From contig CAIXZI010000442.1 in assembly GCA_903923915.1 (NCBI GenBank), positions 1 through 12,856 on the forward strand: a stretch of DNA of 12,856 nt, given 5' to 3'. Position numbers and translations under genes: made by a program. Shown one piece after another: positions 6,816-12,856 of this stretch. How positions within the stretch are numbered: the first letter of the stretch is position 1; each line of letters starts with the position of its first letter. The notes under the pieces are model-generated. The model had not been told where the DNA came from. It searched no databases and saw nothing but the letters and a program-made list of their open reading frames with translations. This DNA comes from an uncultured Bacteroidota bacterium. GTDB taxonomy: Bacteria > Bacteroidota > Bacteroidia > B-17B0 > Aurantibacillaceae.

Positions 6816-6908
6816 TTGTTTTGGGCGTTCCGCTGATGACAGCGGCGGGCTTTACGTTTCCAGCTTTTATGATTACATAAAAGGCTTTCCACTACAATCC
6901 CTAACGCA
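6816..6908 (+). repeat. Intergenic structured repeat, copy A
   Basis: This 93-base element begins TTGTTTTGGGCGTT and ends CCCTAACGCA. Both ends are shared with copy B at 11411-11544 in the opposite orientation; GCGTT near the left end is the inverted match of AACGC at the right end. Inside are two hairpins: CCGCTG-ATGA-CAGCGG (6830-6845, perfect 6-bp stem) and CTTTTAT-GATTAC-ATAAAAG (6864-6883, perfect 7-bp stem). GGCTTT sequences flank the second hairpin as an imperfect direct repeat (6848-6853 and 6883-6888). It nearly fills the gap between the convergent tgt and DUF72 stops. It could act as a two-way terminator there, but no T-run follows either stem. I do not recognise a transposase; it looks like a REP- or MITE-like dispersed sequence. 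Confidence 0.7.
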
Positions 6909-6913
6909 TAAAA

Positions 6914-7822
6914 TTATAACATATCCAACTGCGTACCTTCGTCGGTTTTTATTTTAGGTGCTTTCATTTTTAAACTGGCAACTTTGTTCATTCTATTAAT
7001 AAAATAAACAGCCAAGTCGGCTGTCAATCCTTTATCAGGACTATGCATAAAAAAATAAAATTCTTCTAAACCTTGTTGTATCCACTCATTAATTCGTTGT
7101 ACCCATTCATTCATCCGCGTGTAATCCGTTGGGTGTAAATCATTCCCCACAAAACGAATAAAAGCAGTTTTGTTGGTTAAACGCTGATGCAACACATCTC
7201 TTCTTCCGGCGACATCAGTTATAACAAGCGAAATATTATTTTTATATAAATAATTGCAAAGGGTTTTTAATTCTTCGTTACCTTCTTCAAACCAACTTTC
7301 ATGGCGCAGTTCTATGGCTAACTTCCGTATTGGGTTTACATCTAAAAATTCCAATAAATAATTTAAACCTTTGGTGTTAAAGGTGGGTGGTAATTGCAAA
7401 AAAGAAGTTCCCAATTTATTTCCGAATGCTTGTATGGTATCATTAAAATTTTGCGCAAGCTCTATGCTTTGCGTTATGTTTTGTGTGTGACTAATAGATT
7501 CATGCACTTTAGGGCAAAATTTAAATCCTTCCGGAACCGCATCTGCCCAGCGTTTTACAGTTTCTTTATCAGGCACACGATAGTGCGTAGCATTTAATTC
7601 TATCGTATTAAATTGCTTGCCATAATACTTTACATAATTTTTAGAACCTGCCCTATCCGGATAAATTTTCTTTACTAAGTTTTCATCCGCCCACACAACT
7701 GAACCGACGTAAGCTCCAATATTTTCACATCGTTGTCCACCCAGTATTTTTTTAATCCCAGGATGATCTGCGGGTAAGCTAAAATCAATTAATTCGATAT
7801 TTTGTAAGCGCCCAAACTCCAT
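6914..7822 (-). CDS. DUF72 family protein (YecE-like)
   Basis: This is a 302-residue protein of the DUF72/YecE family (PF01904), a TIM-barrel fold of unknown biochemical function that is widespread in bacteria. Conserved blocks are FNTIELNATHY (residues 71-81), GFKFCPKVHESISH (99-112), SFLQLPPTF (140-148) and KLAIELRHESWF (167-178). Acidic, His and Arg residues in these blocks line the presumed active-site pocket. There is no signal peptide or membrane segment, so it is cytoplasmic. The N-terminal stretch MEFGRLQNIELIDFSLP before the barrel looks like that of other Bacteroidota members, which supports the ATG at 7822. It is a single gene, divergent from the secreted DUF6973-like gene (50-base gap) and convergent with tgt across repeat A. 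No good -7 box was found in front of it. Confidence 0.87.
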   Translation of the reverse strand: MEFGRLQNIELIDFSLPADHPGIKKILGGQRCENIGAYVGSVVWADENLVKKIYPDRAGSKNYVKYYGKQFNTIELNATHYRVPDKETVKRWADAVPEGFKFCPKVHESISHTQNITQSIELAQNFNDTIQAFGNKLGTSFLQLPPTFNTKGLNYLLEFLDVNPIRKLAIELRHESWFEEGNEELKTLCNYLYKNNISLVITDVAGRRDVLHQRLTNKTAFIRFVGNDLHPTDYTRMNEWVQRINEWIQQGLEEFYFFMHSPDKGLTADLAVYFINRMNKVASLKMKAPKIKTDEGTQLDML

Positions 7823-7856
7823 TTAAAATAGATGCATGAAAGTATTTATTTTCCGG

Positions 7857-7864
7857 TAATTTTA
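7857..7864 (+). promoter_or_regulatory. Weak candidate -7 box for the secreted DUF6973-like gene
   Basis: TAATTTTA matches TAnnTTTG except at the last base and lies eight bases before the ATG at 7873. The position resembles the stronger boxes elsewhere in the window, but the match is imperfect and no -33 element is clear. Confidence 0.3.
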
Positions 7865-7872
7865 CCAAACAA

Positions 7873-8490
7873 ATGAAGTGCAAATTTATATACTGTTTAC
7901 TTGTTTTATTTTTCACTATTTCTGCTTCTGCACAAACCAAATCTTTTCACAACCTAAGTAAATACGAAAAATGCTGGGCCATCTGGCATCCGTTTGCTGC
8001 AAAAAAAATAAAAAAGCATCAGGGTGAAATGTACGCTGTTTACAAAGAAGTAAAACAACAACACTTGTTAGATACCTTTGAAAACGGAGGAAAATTAGAT
8101 GCTTTTAGGCACACATTTGCCATGGCTTATTTTAGCAAATATGTAAAAGCACACAAATTACGCAAACTCGGTAAGGCGCACGAAAAAGCAAATCATTGGC
8201 AGTTTTTGCATAGCCTGTCCGATGAGGATGGAGAGCTCTCTGATTCGCTTTCATCAGTAATGGATTTAAAGAATAACGACATTGCATTATCGCTTTCAGA
8301 AGAAGTAAAGAAATTATCTATTGAAGAAATCAAACAAAAAATAATTTCACTTATAAAAAATGGCGGTGTTTTTATTATGAAGCGTAATGCACAAGGAAAA
8401 TACCTTGACTGGGATGGAAATGTTATACCTACTGAAAAAATAAAAGGCATCTGGAATATACCCAAATGCCTCGTAAAATCTAACGAATAG
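7873..8490 (+). CDS. Secreted protein of unknown function, DUF6973-like
   Basis: This is a 205-residue exported protein. Residues 1-20 form a Sec signal peptide (MKCK start, hydrophobic core, ASA before QT) with likely cleavage after Ala20 and no lipobox. The mature part resembles the DUF6973 domain: KLDAFRHTFAMAYFSK (74-89), LGKAHEK (99-105), and a later VMDLKNNDIAL (129-139) matching the family's MDL-x-NN block. The Asp76/Arg79/His80 and His103/Glu104 arrangement is suggestive of a metal or catalytic site, but no activity is known to me. The C-terminus has VFIMKRNAQGKYLDWDGN (166-183) and then a short Lys/Trp-containing tail. It is a lone gene, divergent from DUF72 and convergent with glyS, with three bases between the two stops. 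The family assignment is from memory of the motifs and is only moderately sure. Confidence 0.72.
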   Translation: MKCKFIYCLLVLFFTISASAQTKSFHNLSKYEKCWAIWHPFAAKKIKKHQGEMYAVYKEVKQQHLLDTFENGGKLDAFRHTFAMAYFSKYVKAHKLRKLGKAHEKANHWQFLHSLSDEDGELSDSLSSVMDLKNNDIALSLSEEVKKLSIEEIKQKIISLIKNGGVFIMKRNAQGKYLDWDGNVIPTEKIKGIWNIPKCLVKSNE

Positions 8491-8493
8491 GAT

Positions 8494-10035
8494 TTAAACC
8501 AACTTCTTCAATAAGCTTTTTAAACTTACTTTTTCTGCAATAAGATTTGGAATAGTATCAATAGCCACGCGGTCTTGTTTCATCGTATCTCTATCTCGAA
8601 TGGTAACGGTATTGTCTTCTAAACTTTGTTGATCAACCGTTATGCAATATGGCGTACCAATGGCATCTTGCCTGCGGTAACGTTTGCCTATGTTATCTTT
8701 TTCTTCGTAAGTAACATTGTAGTCAAACTTAAGCATGTTCATTATTTCCATCGCTTTTTCAGGCATGCCATCTTTACCCATTAAAGGGAAAACAGCTACC
8801 TTAATTGGCGCTAATGCTGCAGGTATTGATAACACTACACGTTCTGAACCATCTTCTAATTTTTCTTCTTTTAACGAAGAGGCCATAATTGCTAAAAACA
8901 TTCTATCTAAACCAATAGATGTTTCAATTACATAAGGCGTGTAACTTTGGTTTAATTCAGGATCAAAGTATTGTTGCTTTTTACCCGAGTATTGCTCGTG
9001 GTTGCGTAAATCAAAATCCGTACGGCTATGAATACCTTCTAACTCTTTAAAGCCAAACGGAAATTCAAATTCAATGTCGCAAGCGGCATCTGCGTAATGC
9101 GCTAATTTAATATGATCGTGGAACCGTTTTTTCTTTGGATCAATTCCTAGAGCATTATGCCATTTTAAACGGGTTTCTTTCCAATGTTCGTACCATTCTT
9201 TTTGTGTGCCCGGCCGAATAAAAAATTGCATTTCCATTTGCTCAAATTCGCGCATGCGGAAAATAAACTGACGGGCAACAATTTCATTTCTAAATGCTTT
9301 ACCTGTTTGCGCAATACCAAAAGGAATTTTCATGCGACCGGTCTTTTGCACATTTAAAAAATTTACAAAAATACCTTGCGCTGTTTCCGGACGAAGATAA
9401 ATCGTATCGCTATCACCAGCCACAGAACCCAATTGCGTAGAAAACATTAAATTAAACTGACGAACATCTGTCCAGTTTTTGCTGCCACTTACCGCACAAA
9501 CAATTTCGCTGTCAATAATAATTTGTTTTACTTCTGCTAAATCATTTTCATTTAATGCCTTTTTAAAACGAGCATTTATATCGTCTGCACTTTTTTGATA
9601 TTCTAAAACGCGTGCATTAGTTGAACGAAACATTTTTTCATCAAAGCCTTCAAAACGTTTGGCTGCTTTCTCAACTTCTTTTTCAATCTTAGCTTCAATT
9701 TTTGCAACGTGCTCTTCAATCAACACATCTGCACGATAACGTTTTTTACTATCTTTGTTGTCAATTAAAGGATCGCTAAAAGCATCTACGTGTCCACTTG
9801 CTTTCCAGGTAGTTGGATGCATAAAAATAGCGGCATCAATGCCAACAATATTTTCGTTTAATTGCACCATGCTCTGCCACCAGTATTGGCGGATATTATT
9901 TTTTAATAAAGTTCCGTTTTGTCCGTAATCATATACAGCACTAAGGCCGTCATAGATTTCGCTGCTTTGAAAAATAAATCCGTACTCTTTACAATGTGAG
10001 ATTAGGTTTTTAAATAAATCTTCTTGGTTGCTCAT
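8494..10035 (-). CDS. glyS: Glycyl-tRNA synthetase, homodimeric class II type
   Basis: This 513-residue enzyme charges tRNA-Gly and is of the single-chain (alpha2) form shared with eukaryotes and archaea, not the two-subunit glyQ/glyS type of E. coli. Class II features are visible: YLRPETAQGIF (213-223), motif 2 with FRNEI (248-252) through FRMREFEQMEMQFF (259-272), and motif 3 ETSIGLDRMF (371-380). The insertion between about 105 and 185 is rich in Lys and Glu and probably helical, as usual for this type. The anticodon-binding domain runs from about residue 405 (PIKVAVFPL) to the end. The ATG at 10035 is 13 bases from the stop of the upstream ligase-like gene, and its own promoter box lies in that gap. 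Length and motifs are normal; I see no damage. Confidence 0.97.
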   Translation of the reverse strand: MSNQEDLFKNLISHCKEYGFIFQSSEIYDGLSAVYDYGQNGTLLKNNIRQYWWQSMVQLNENIVGIDAAIFMHPTTWKASGHVDAFSDPLIDNKDSKKRYRADVLIEEHVAKIEAKIEKEVEKAAKRFEGFDEKMFRSTNARVLEYQKSADDINARFKKALNENDLAEVKQIIIDSEIVCAVSGSKNWTDVRQFNLMFSTQLGSVAGDSDTIYLRPETAQGIFVNFLNVQKTGRMKIPFGIAQTGKAFRNEIVARQFIFRMREFEQMEMQFFIRPGTQKEWYEHWKETRLKWHNALGIDPKKKRFHDHIKLAHYADAACDIEFEFPFGFKELEGIHSRTDFDLRNHEQYSGKKQQYFDPELNQSYTPYVIETSIGLDRMFLAIMASSLKEEKLEDGSERVVLSIPAALAPIKVAVFPLMGKDGMPEKAMEIMNMLKFDYNVTYEEKDNIGKRYRRQDAIGTPYCITVDQQSLEDNTVTIRDRDTMKQDRVAIDTIPNLIAEKVSLKSLLKKLV

Positions 10036-10040
10036 GGGCG

Positions 10041-10048
10041 CAAAAATA
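10041..10048 (-). promoter_or_regulatory. -7 promoter box of glyS
   Basis: On the minus strand TATTTTTG is an exact TAnnTTTG match, starting right after the stop codon of the upstream gene. It ends five bases (CGCCC) before the glyS ATG, so the transcript would be leaderless or nearly so. It gives the synthetase its own promoter independent of the upstream membrane-protein gene. No -33 TTG is clear, and in such AT-rich DNA chance matches occur. Confidence 0.5.
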
Positions 10049-11362
10049 CTATTTTACACTGAATTTTGTACTTACTTCTTTGGAAGCAAAAATTCCGGAT
10101 GCAATGCCCAATAAAACCCATAAGTGCCGGTAATTTAATATATCACAGGAAACCGCATTAATCCAGCAAACAAGTAATAGTGCTAAAATAGCCGATGCGC
10201 CATAAAAAAGAAAAACAGATGCCGTTTTAAAAAGTTGATAAACCCATGCACAAATCATTAATAGTAATGCCATCAGTACAACAATTCCATTCTCGGCAAA
10301 AACACCTAAATAAGTAGAATGCGGGTCGTAGATGGGTAAATTAGGTGAGTATTGGCCCGTTTGTTTTGCTTCCATTAATTTTTCAGCATAATTACCAGAG
10401 CCGATACCAAAAAACGGATTTTCTTCCCCTAATTTGTATGAAATTCTTTTTAAAGCCAAATAGCTACTCTCGACGAGCGTAAATTTTTTGTTCTCATAAA
10501 TAACTTTTCCTGTGCTAAATTCTGATTGACTTAATTCTGTTAATTTATTTTTTTGATTTGCGCCTAAAACAATAATATGCGTAAAGAAAACGTAACCAAT
10601 TGCGCAAATTAATGTCGTAAACAAAATAATGATTTTGATGCCTTTTTTAGGATGTAAGTGCAGCCATATTAAAAGTGAGAAAGTCAAAATCGTTAAAATA
10701 ATTTCTTTAGAGAATGTAAGAAACGCGCCTAAACTTAAAACTACAAGGGCGATTATATGCGTAACCCGAATTTTTTTTATTGTAAGAATATGACTAAACA
10801 AAAAAGCAAATGCAAGCCCTATTAATTCTATTAACATATCGGGTGAGCTTGTAAAACCAACTGCCCGTACCGTATTGCCCAAGTAAGGAAAGCCATAATA
10901 CACATCAACAAGTTTTGTATCCCCTCCTGTGTAATTAATTATAAACCCTATTATTCCGCAAAATGAAACAAGTAAACCCATGCAAATAAATGCTTTAGAT
11001 ACGAGTGCAATCATTTCTTGTTTCCATAAAAGAAAAAAATAACGAAAAAGAAAAAATACACTAAGCAAATACACCTGAATTATACATTGTGAAATACTGT
11101 TTTTAGAATGAATAATAAGGTTATCAACCGTGATAAGTGCTATAAAAATTAGTAGAAAAAAATCGATTGACGTTATTTTTTTAGGTAAAAAATTAACTTT
11201 AAATAATAAACAACAACCAATTAAAATTCCAAAAATACATTCGGATAGTTGCCACCTGTAATTTTGTATAAGTGCCTGAAAAGCAAAAGAAAGTATGTAA
11301 GCAAAAAGTAATTTATTAATTAAATGATTTTTTTCGAGCAGTTGGTTTTTGGTAATTAGCAT
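10049..11362 (-). CDS. O-antigen ligase/polymerase-like membrane protein (Wzy_C family)
   Basis: This is a 437-residue, very hydrophobic inner-membrane protein with roughly ten to twelve predicted membrane helices. It belongs to the O-antigen ligase/polymerase superfamily (WaaL, Wzy, PglL; PF04932). The main periplasmic loop lies at about residues 265-350. It ends in NPFFGIGSGNY (325-335) and DPHSTYLGVFAENG (346-359), the family's PH-x-x-YL...E-x-G signature with His348. LTFSKE (215-220) corresponds to the conserved basic position between helices. Members join polymerised glycan to lipid A core, polymerise repeat units, or glycosylate proteins; sequence alone does not separate these. No other O-antigen genes are adjacent, although manC and a GT2 enzyme occur elsewhere in the window. 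The ATG at 11362 follows a good promoter box; glyS lies downstream. Confidence 0.82.
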   Translation of the reverse strand: MLITKNQLLEKNHLINKLLFAYILSFAFQALIQNYRWQLSECIFGILIGCCLLFKVNFLPKKITSIDFFLLIFIALITVDNLIIHSKNSISQCIIQVYLLSVFFLFRYFFLLWKQEMIALVSKAFICMGLLVSFCGIIGFIINYTGGDTKLVDVYYGFPYLGNTVRAVGFTSSPDMLIELIGLAFAFLFSHILTIKKIRVTHIIALVVLSLGAFLTFSKEIILTILTFSLLIWLHLHPKKGIKIIILFTTLICAIGYVFFTHIIVLGANQKNKLTELSQSEFSTGKVIYENKKFTLVESSYLALKRISYKLGEENPFFGIGSGNYAEKLMEAKQTGQYSPNLPIYDPHSTYLGVFAENGIVVLMALLLMICAWVYQLFKTASVFLFYGASAILALLLVCWINAVSCDILNYRHLWVLLGIASGIFASKEVSTKFSVK

Positions 11363-11371
11363 AAGTTATTT

Positions 11372-11379
11372 CAAAAATA
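11372..11379 (-). promoter_or_regulatory. -7 promoter box of the O-antigen-ligase-like gene
   Basis: On the minus strand TATTTTTG is an exact TAnnTTTG match, nine bases before the ATG at 11362, giving a leader of only a few bases. The -33 region would fall beside repeat B, in an A/T- and G-rich stretch without a clear TTG. Confidence 0.5.
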
Positions 11380-11410
11380 ACAAATTAATGCCATTTTAAA
11401 GGGATGGGGG

Positions 11411-11544
11411 TTGCGTTAGGGGTGGCAACGAAAACCCTTTTTATGTGGTGAAAAGCCCAGCGGTGGAAATGCTTTTTCAGCATTCTGCGAAACCAAAATA
11501 AAAACTAAAACGACGAGCTAAATCAACCGAAACGCCCAAAACAA
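11411..11544 (-). repeat. Intergenic structured repeat, copy B (inverted relative to A)
   Basis: Read on the minus strand, this 134-base element begins TTGTTTTGGGCGTT (11544 to 11531), identical over 14 bases to the left end of copy A, and ends CCCTAACGCA (11420 to 11411), identical to its right end. Shared inner blocks are GGGCTTT and ACATAAAA. About 50 extra bases lie between the left end and GGGCTTT. They hold a hairpin AATGCT-TTTTC-AGCATT (11468-11484, given on the plus strand), different in sequence from but placed like the first hairpin of copy A. The second hairpin of A is reduced here to a weak CTTTT/AAAAG pairing. The element sits between divergent gene starts, so it cannot be only a terminator. 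No reading frame of note is inside. Confidence 0.68.
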
Positions 11545-11590
11545 TTTAAAACGTGTAAAATATTAACAGCTTTATTTCCTTAATAATCCC

Positions 11591-11598
11591 TAATTTTC
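11591..11598 (+). promoter_or_regulatory. Candidate -7 box for the PIG-L deacetylase gene
   Basis: TAATTTTC followed by GC matches TAnnTTTG except at its last base. It lies 19 bases before the ATG at 11618 and downstream of repeat B. No -33 TTG is visible at the expected distance, so the call rests on position and partial match. Confidence 0.35.
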
Positions 11599-11617
11599 GC
11601 ACACAATTTAAGATCCT

Positions 11618-12718
11618 ATGAAAAGAATTTTTCTATTAAGCATTTGTTTAATTAGTCAACTATATGCACAAAACTCGGCAGAGATATTGCAATCATTAAA
11701 AAAACTAAATACGGTTGGTTCGGTACTATATATAGCCGCACATCCGGATGATGAGAACACGCGCCTGTTAGCTTACTTAGCCAAAGAAAGAAATTTACGC
11801 ACAGGCTATTTATCATTAACGAGAGGTGATGGCGGACAAAATTTAATTGGTAAAGAACAAGGCGAAGCATTAGGTTTAATACGTACGCAGGAGTTATTAG
11901 CCGCGCGTAGAATAGATGGAGCCGAGCAATTTTTTACACGCGCAAACGATTTTGGTTTTTCTAAAAACCCGGAAGAAACTTTTTCTATTTGGAATAAAGA
12001 CAGCATATTGGCTGATGTAGTTTTAGCGATTAGAAAATTTAAACCCGATGTAATTATTTGTCGTTTTCCTACCACAGGCGAAGGCGGGCACGGACATCAT
12101 ACGGCTTCAGCCATTTTAGCTTTAGAGGCTTTTGATGCTGCAGCTGATGCAAAAAGATTTCCGGAGCAATTGGCTTATACGCAGGTGTGGCAGGCAAAAC
12201 GCATTTTTTGGAACACTTTTAATTTTGGAACAACCAACACAACAGCGCCCGATCAATTAAAAATTGATGTGGGAGTTTTTAATCCTTTGTTAGGAAAAAG
12301 TTATGGCGAGATTGCTGCTGAAAGTCGCTCTATGCATAAGAGCCAGGGTTTTGGTTCTGCAAAATCACGCGGCGAAAGTATTGAGTATTTTAAATTATTA
12401 AAAGGAGATAGCGCAAAAAAAGATTTGTTTGACGGCATTAACCAAACATGGACGAGGTTTGCAGAAACTGCATCTCTGCAAAAAATGATTGATAGTTGTA
12501 TTGCAAATTTTAATCCGCAAAAGCCTGAAAATTCTGTAAATAATTTGATTAGGATTTACAAAAAAATAAATTCACTGAATGACAGTATAACTGATGTTGA
12601 TTATTGGAAGTATAAAAAATTAATTGAATGCAAAGAAATAATCCTTGCTTGTACGGGCTTGTGGATGGAGGCTATTGCTGATAATTCATATCCCAGTTTT
12701 GAAGATTTTGCAGGGTAA
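11618..12718 (+). CDS. Secreted PIG-L/LmbE family deacetylase, probably truncated at its 3' end
   Basis: This is a 366-residue reading frame. A signal peptide at residues 1-17 (MKRIFLL start, LYA before QN) sends it to the periplasm or outside. The zinc-dependent N-acetylglucosaminyl deacetylase core is clear: AHPDDE (41-46; His42, Asp44, Asp45), RGDGGQN (69-75), and GEGGHGHHTAS (154-164; His158, His161). The family removes acetyl groups from GlcNAc-type sugars; the target here is unknown. Secreted Bacteroidota members I know of run to about 800 residues, with a large C-terminal part. Here the family-like sequence goes on to about ACTGLWMEAIADN (residues 344-356), then ends in SYPSFEDFAG and a stop. 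The last 11 to 16 codons (about 12672-12718) are read from DNA that codes for a PorQ-like protein on the other strand. The catalytic domain is intact; the tail is probably foreign. Confidence 0.85.
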   Translation: MKRIFLLSICLISQLYAQNSAEILQSLKKLNTVGSVLYIAAHPDDENTRLLAYLAKERNLRTGYLSLTRGDGGQNLIGKEQGEALGLIRTQELLAARRIDGAEQFFTRANDFGFSKNPEETFSIWNKDSILADVVLAIRKFKPDVIICRFPTTGEGGHGHHTASAILALEAFDAAADAKRFPEQLAYTQVWQAKRIFWNTFNFGTTNTTAPDQLKIDVGVFNPLLGKSYGEIAAESRSMHKSQGFGSAKSRGESIEYFKLLKGDSAKKDLFDGINQTWTRFAETASLQKMIDSCIANFNPQKPENSVNNLIRIYKKINSLNDSITDVDYWKYKKLIECKEIILACTGLWMEAIADNSYPSFEDFAG

Positions 12719-12856
12719 GCGAGAATCGCAGCGGTGCATATGCCAGCTTTTTGGTAACTCCAAGCTGAATATTAAAAGGTATAGGTTCAATGTGTTGTCC
12801 ACCCTCGTCGGAATAATATCCTTTAAGTTGTGTACCCATGTTTCTGAAAACCAGTC
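12672..12856 (-). CDS. porQ: Type IX secretion system protein PorQ fragment, cut at both ends
   Basis: This minus-strand frame is open from the window edge to a TAG at 12672-12674 and encodes about 60 residues. It reads RNMGTQLKGYY (12845-12813), EPIPFNIQLG (12788-12759) and APLRFSLTLQNLQNWD (12737-12690). This pattern matches the C-terminal half of PorQ, an outer-membrane beta-barrel-type protein of the Bacteroidota type IX secretion system (with PorU, PorV and PorZ, involved in attaching cargo at the surface). In the family, sequence continues for several dozen residues after the WD motif; here it stops after only MNYQQ. That end overlaps the deacetylase frame by 47 bases. The gene is therefore cut by the window edge at its 5' end and seems to have lost its true C-terminus at the junction. 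The assignment is by motif memory, without a search. Confidence 0.68.
   Translation of the reverse strand, partial: LVFRNMGTQLKGYYSDEGGQHIEPIPFNIQLGVTKKLAYAPLRFSLTLQNLQNWDMNYQQ

Noticed and set aside
6816..6908. Repeat A as an ordinary Rho-independent terminator of tgt
   Set aside because: The hairpins are there, but neither is followed by a T-run, and a related copy (B) lies upstream of two genes. A terminator role may exist but does not define the element.
3816..11362. One dispersed O-antigen or exopolysaccharide biosynthesis system
   Set aside because: The glycosyltransferase and ligase-like gene are about 5 kb apart, on separate promoters and mixed with translation genes; no flippase, chain-length regulator or sugar-nucleotide cluster links them.
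11363..11617. A small gene or tRNA in the gap between the ligase-like gene and the deacetylase gene
   Set aside because: No start with a sensible coding frame and no cloverleaf arms were seen; the gap is explained by promoter boxes and repeat B.
1..12856. A defence island, CRISPR array, prophage or transposon
   Set aside because: No nuclease, transposase, integrase, regularly spaced repeats or phage structural gene is visible; nearly all genes are housekeeping or envelope genes.

Overview
The window is AT-rich and reads as chromosomal DNA of a Bacteroidota member, probably an environmental Flavobacteriia- or Sphingobacteriia-like lineage. The evidence is: a type IX secretion protein (PorQ-like) at the right edge, which is confined to that phylum; phylum-typical -7 promoter boxes (TAnnTTTG) just in front of several start codons; no clear Shine-Dalgarno sequences; a queuine tRNA-ribosyltransferase of the form I associate with Bacteroidota; and a short, single-domain mannose-1-phosphate guanylyltransferase. 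Most genes are housekeeping or envelope genes. I see no phage, CRISPR, toxin-antitoxin or insertion-sequence gene, and no tRNA or rRNA gene.

Layout from left to right. (1) Positions 1-2561, plus strand: the 3' part of manC (GDP-mannose supply), tatD overlapping it by one base, then a TerC-family membrane protein. (2) Positions 2564-4952, minus strand: a compact three-gene operon transcribed as membrane glycosyltransferase, ECF sigma factor, rsmG. It starts at a divergent promoter region (4953-5025) shared with (3) Positions 5026-6814, plus strand: a HAD-family sugar-phosphate phosphatase and tgt. (4) Positions 6816-6908: a short structured repeat, element A, between convergent genes. (5) A DUF72 gene (minus) and a divergent secreted DUF6973-like gene (plus), positions 6914-8490. 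(6) Positions 8494-11362, minus strand: an O-antigen-ligase/polymerase-like membrane protein followed by glycyl-tRNA synthetase. (7) Positions 11411-11544: a second, inverted and diverged repeat, element B. (8) Positions 11618-12718: a secreted PIG-L/LmbE deacetylase whose reading frame stops early, running head-on into a 3'-truncated porQ fragment on the minus strand.

There is a loose envelope theme: manC, the glycosyltransferase, the O-antigen-ligase-like protein, the secreted deacetylase and porQ all bear on surface polysaccharides or secretion. They sit in separate transcription units mixed with translation genes (rsmG, tgt, glyS), so I do not see one dedicated system. The observations most worth pursuing are the two related intergenic repeats A and B, the odd junction near 12675-12695 where two genes are both cut, the group of starts that look leaderless, and the loss of two zinc-binding cysteines in Tgt.
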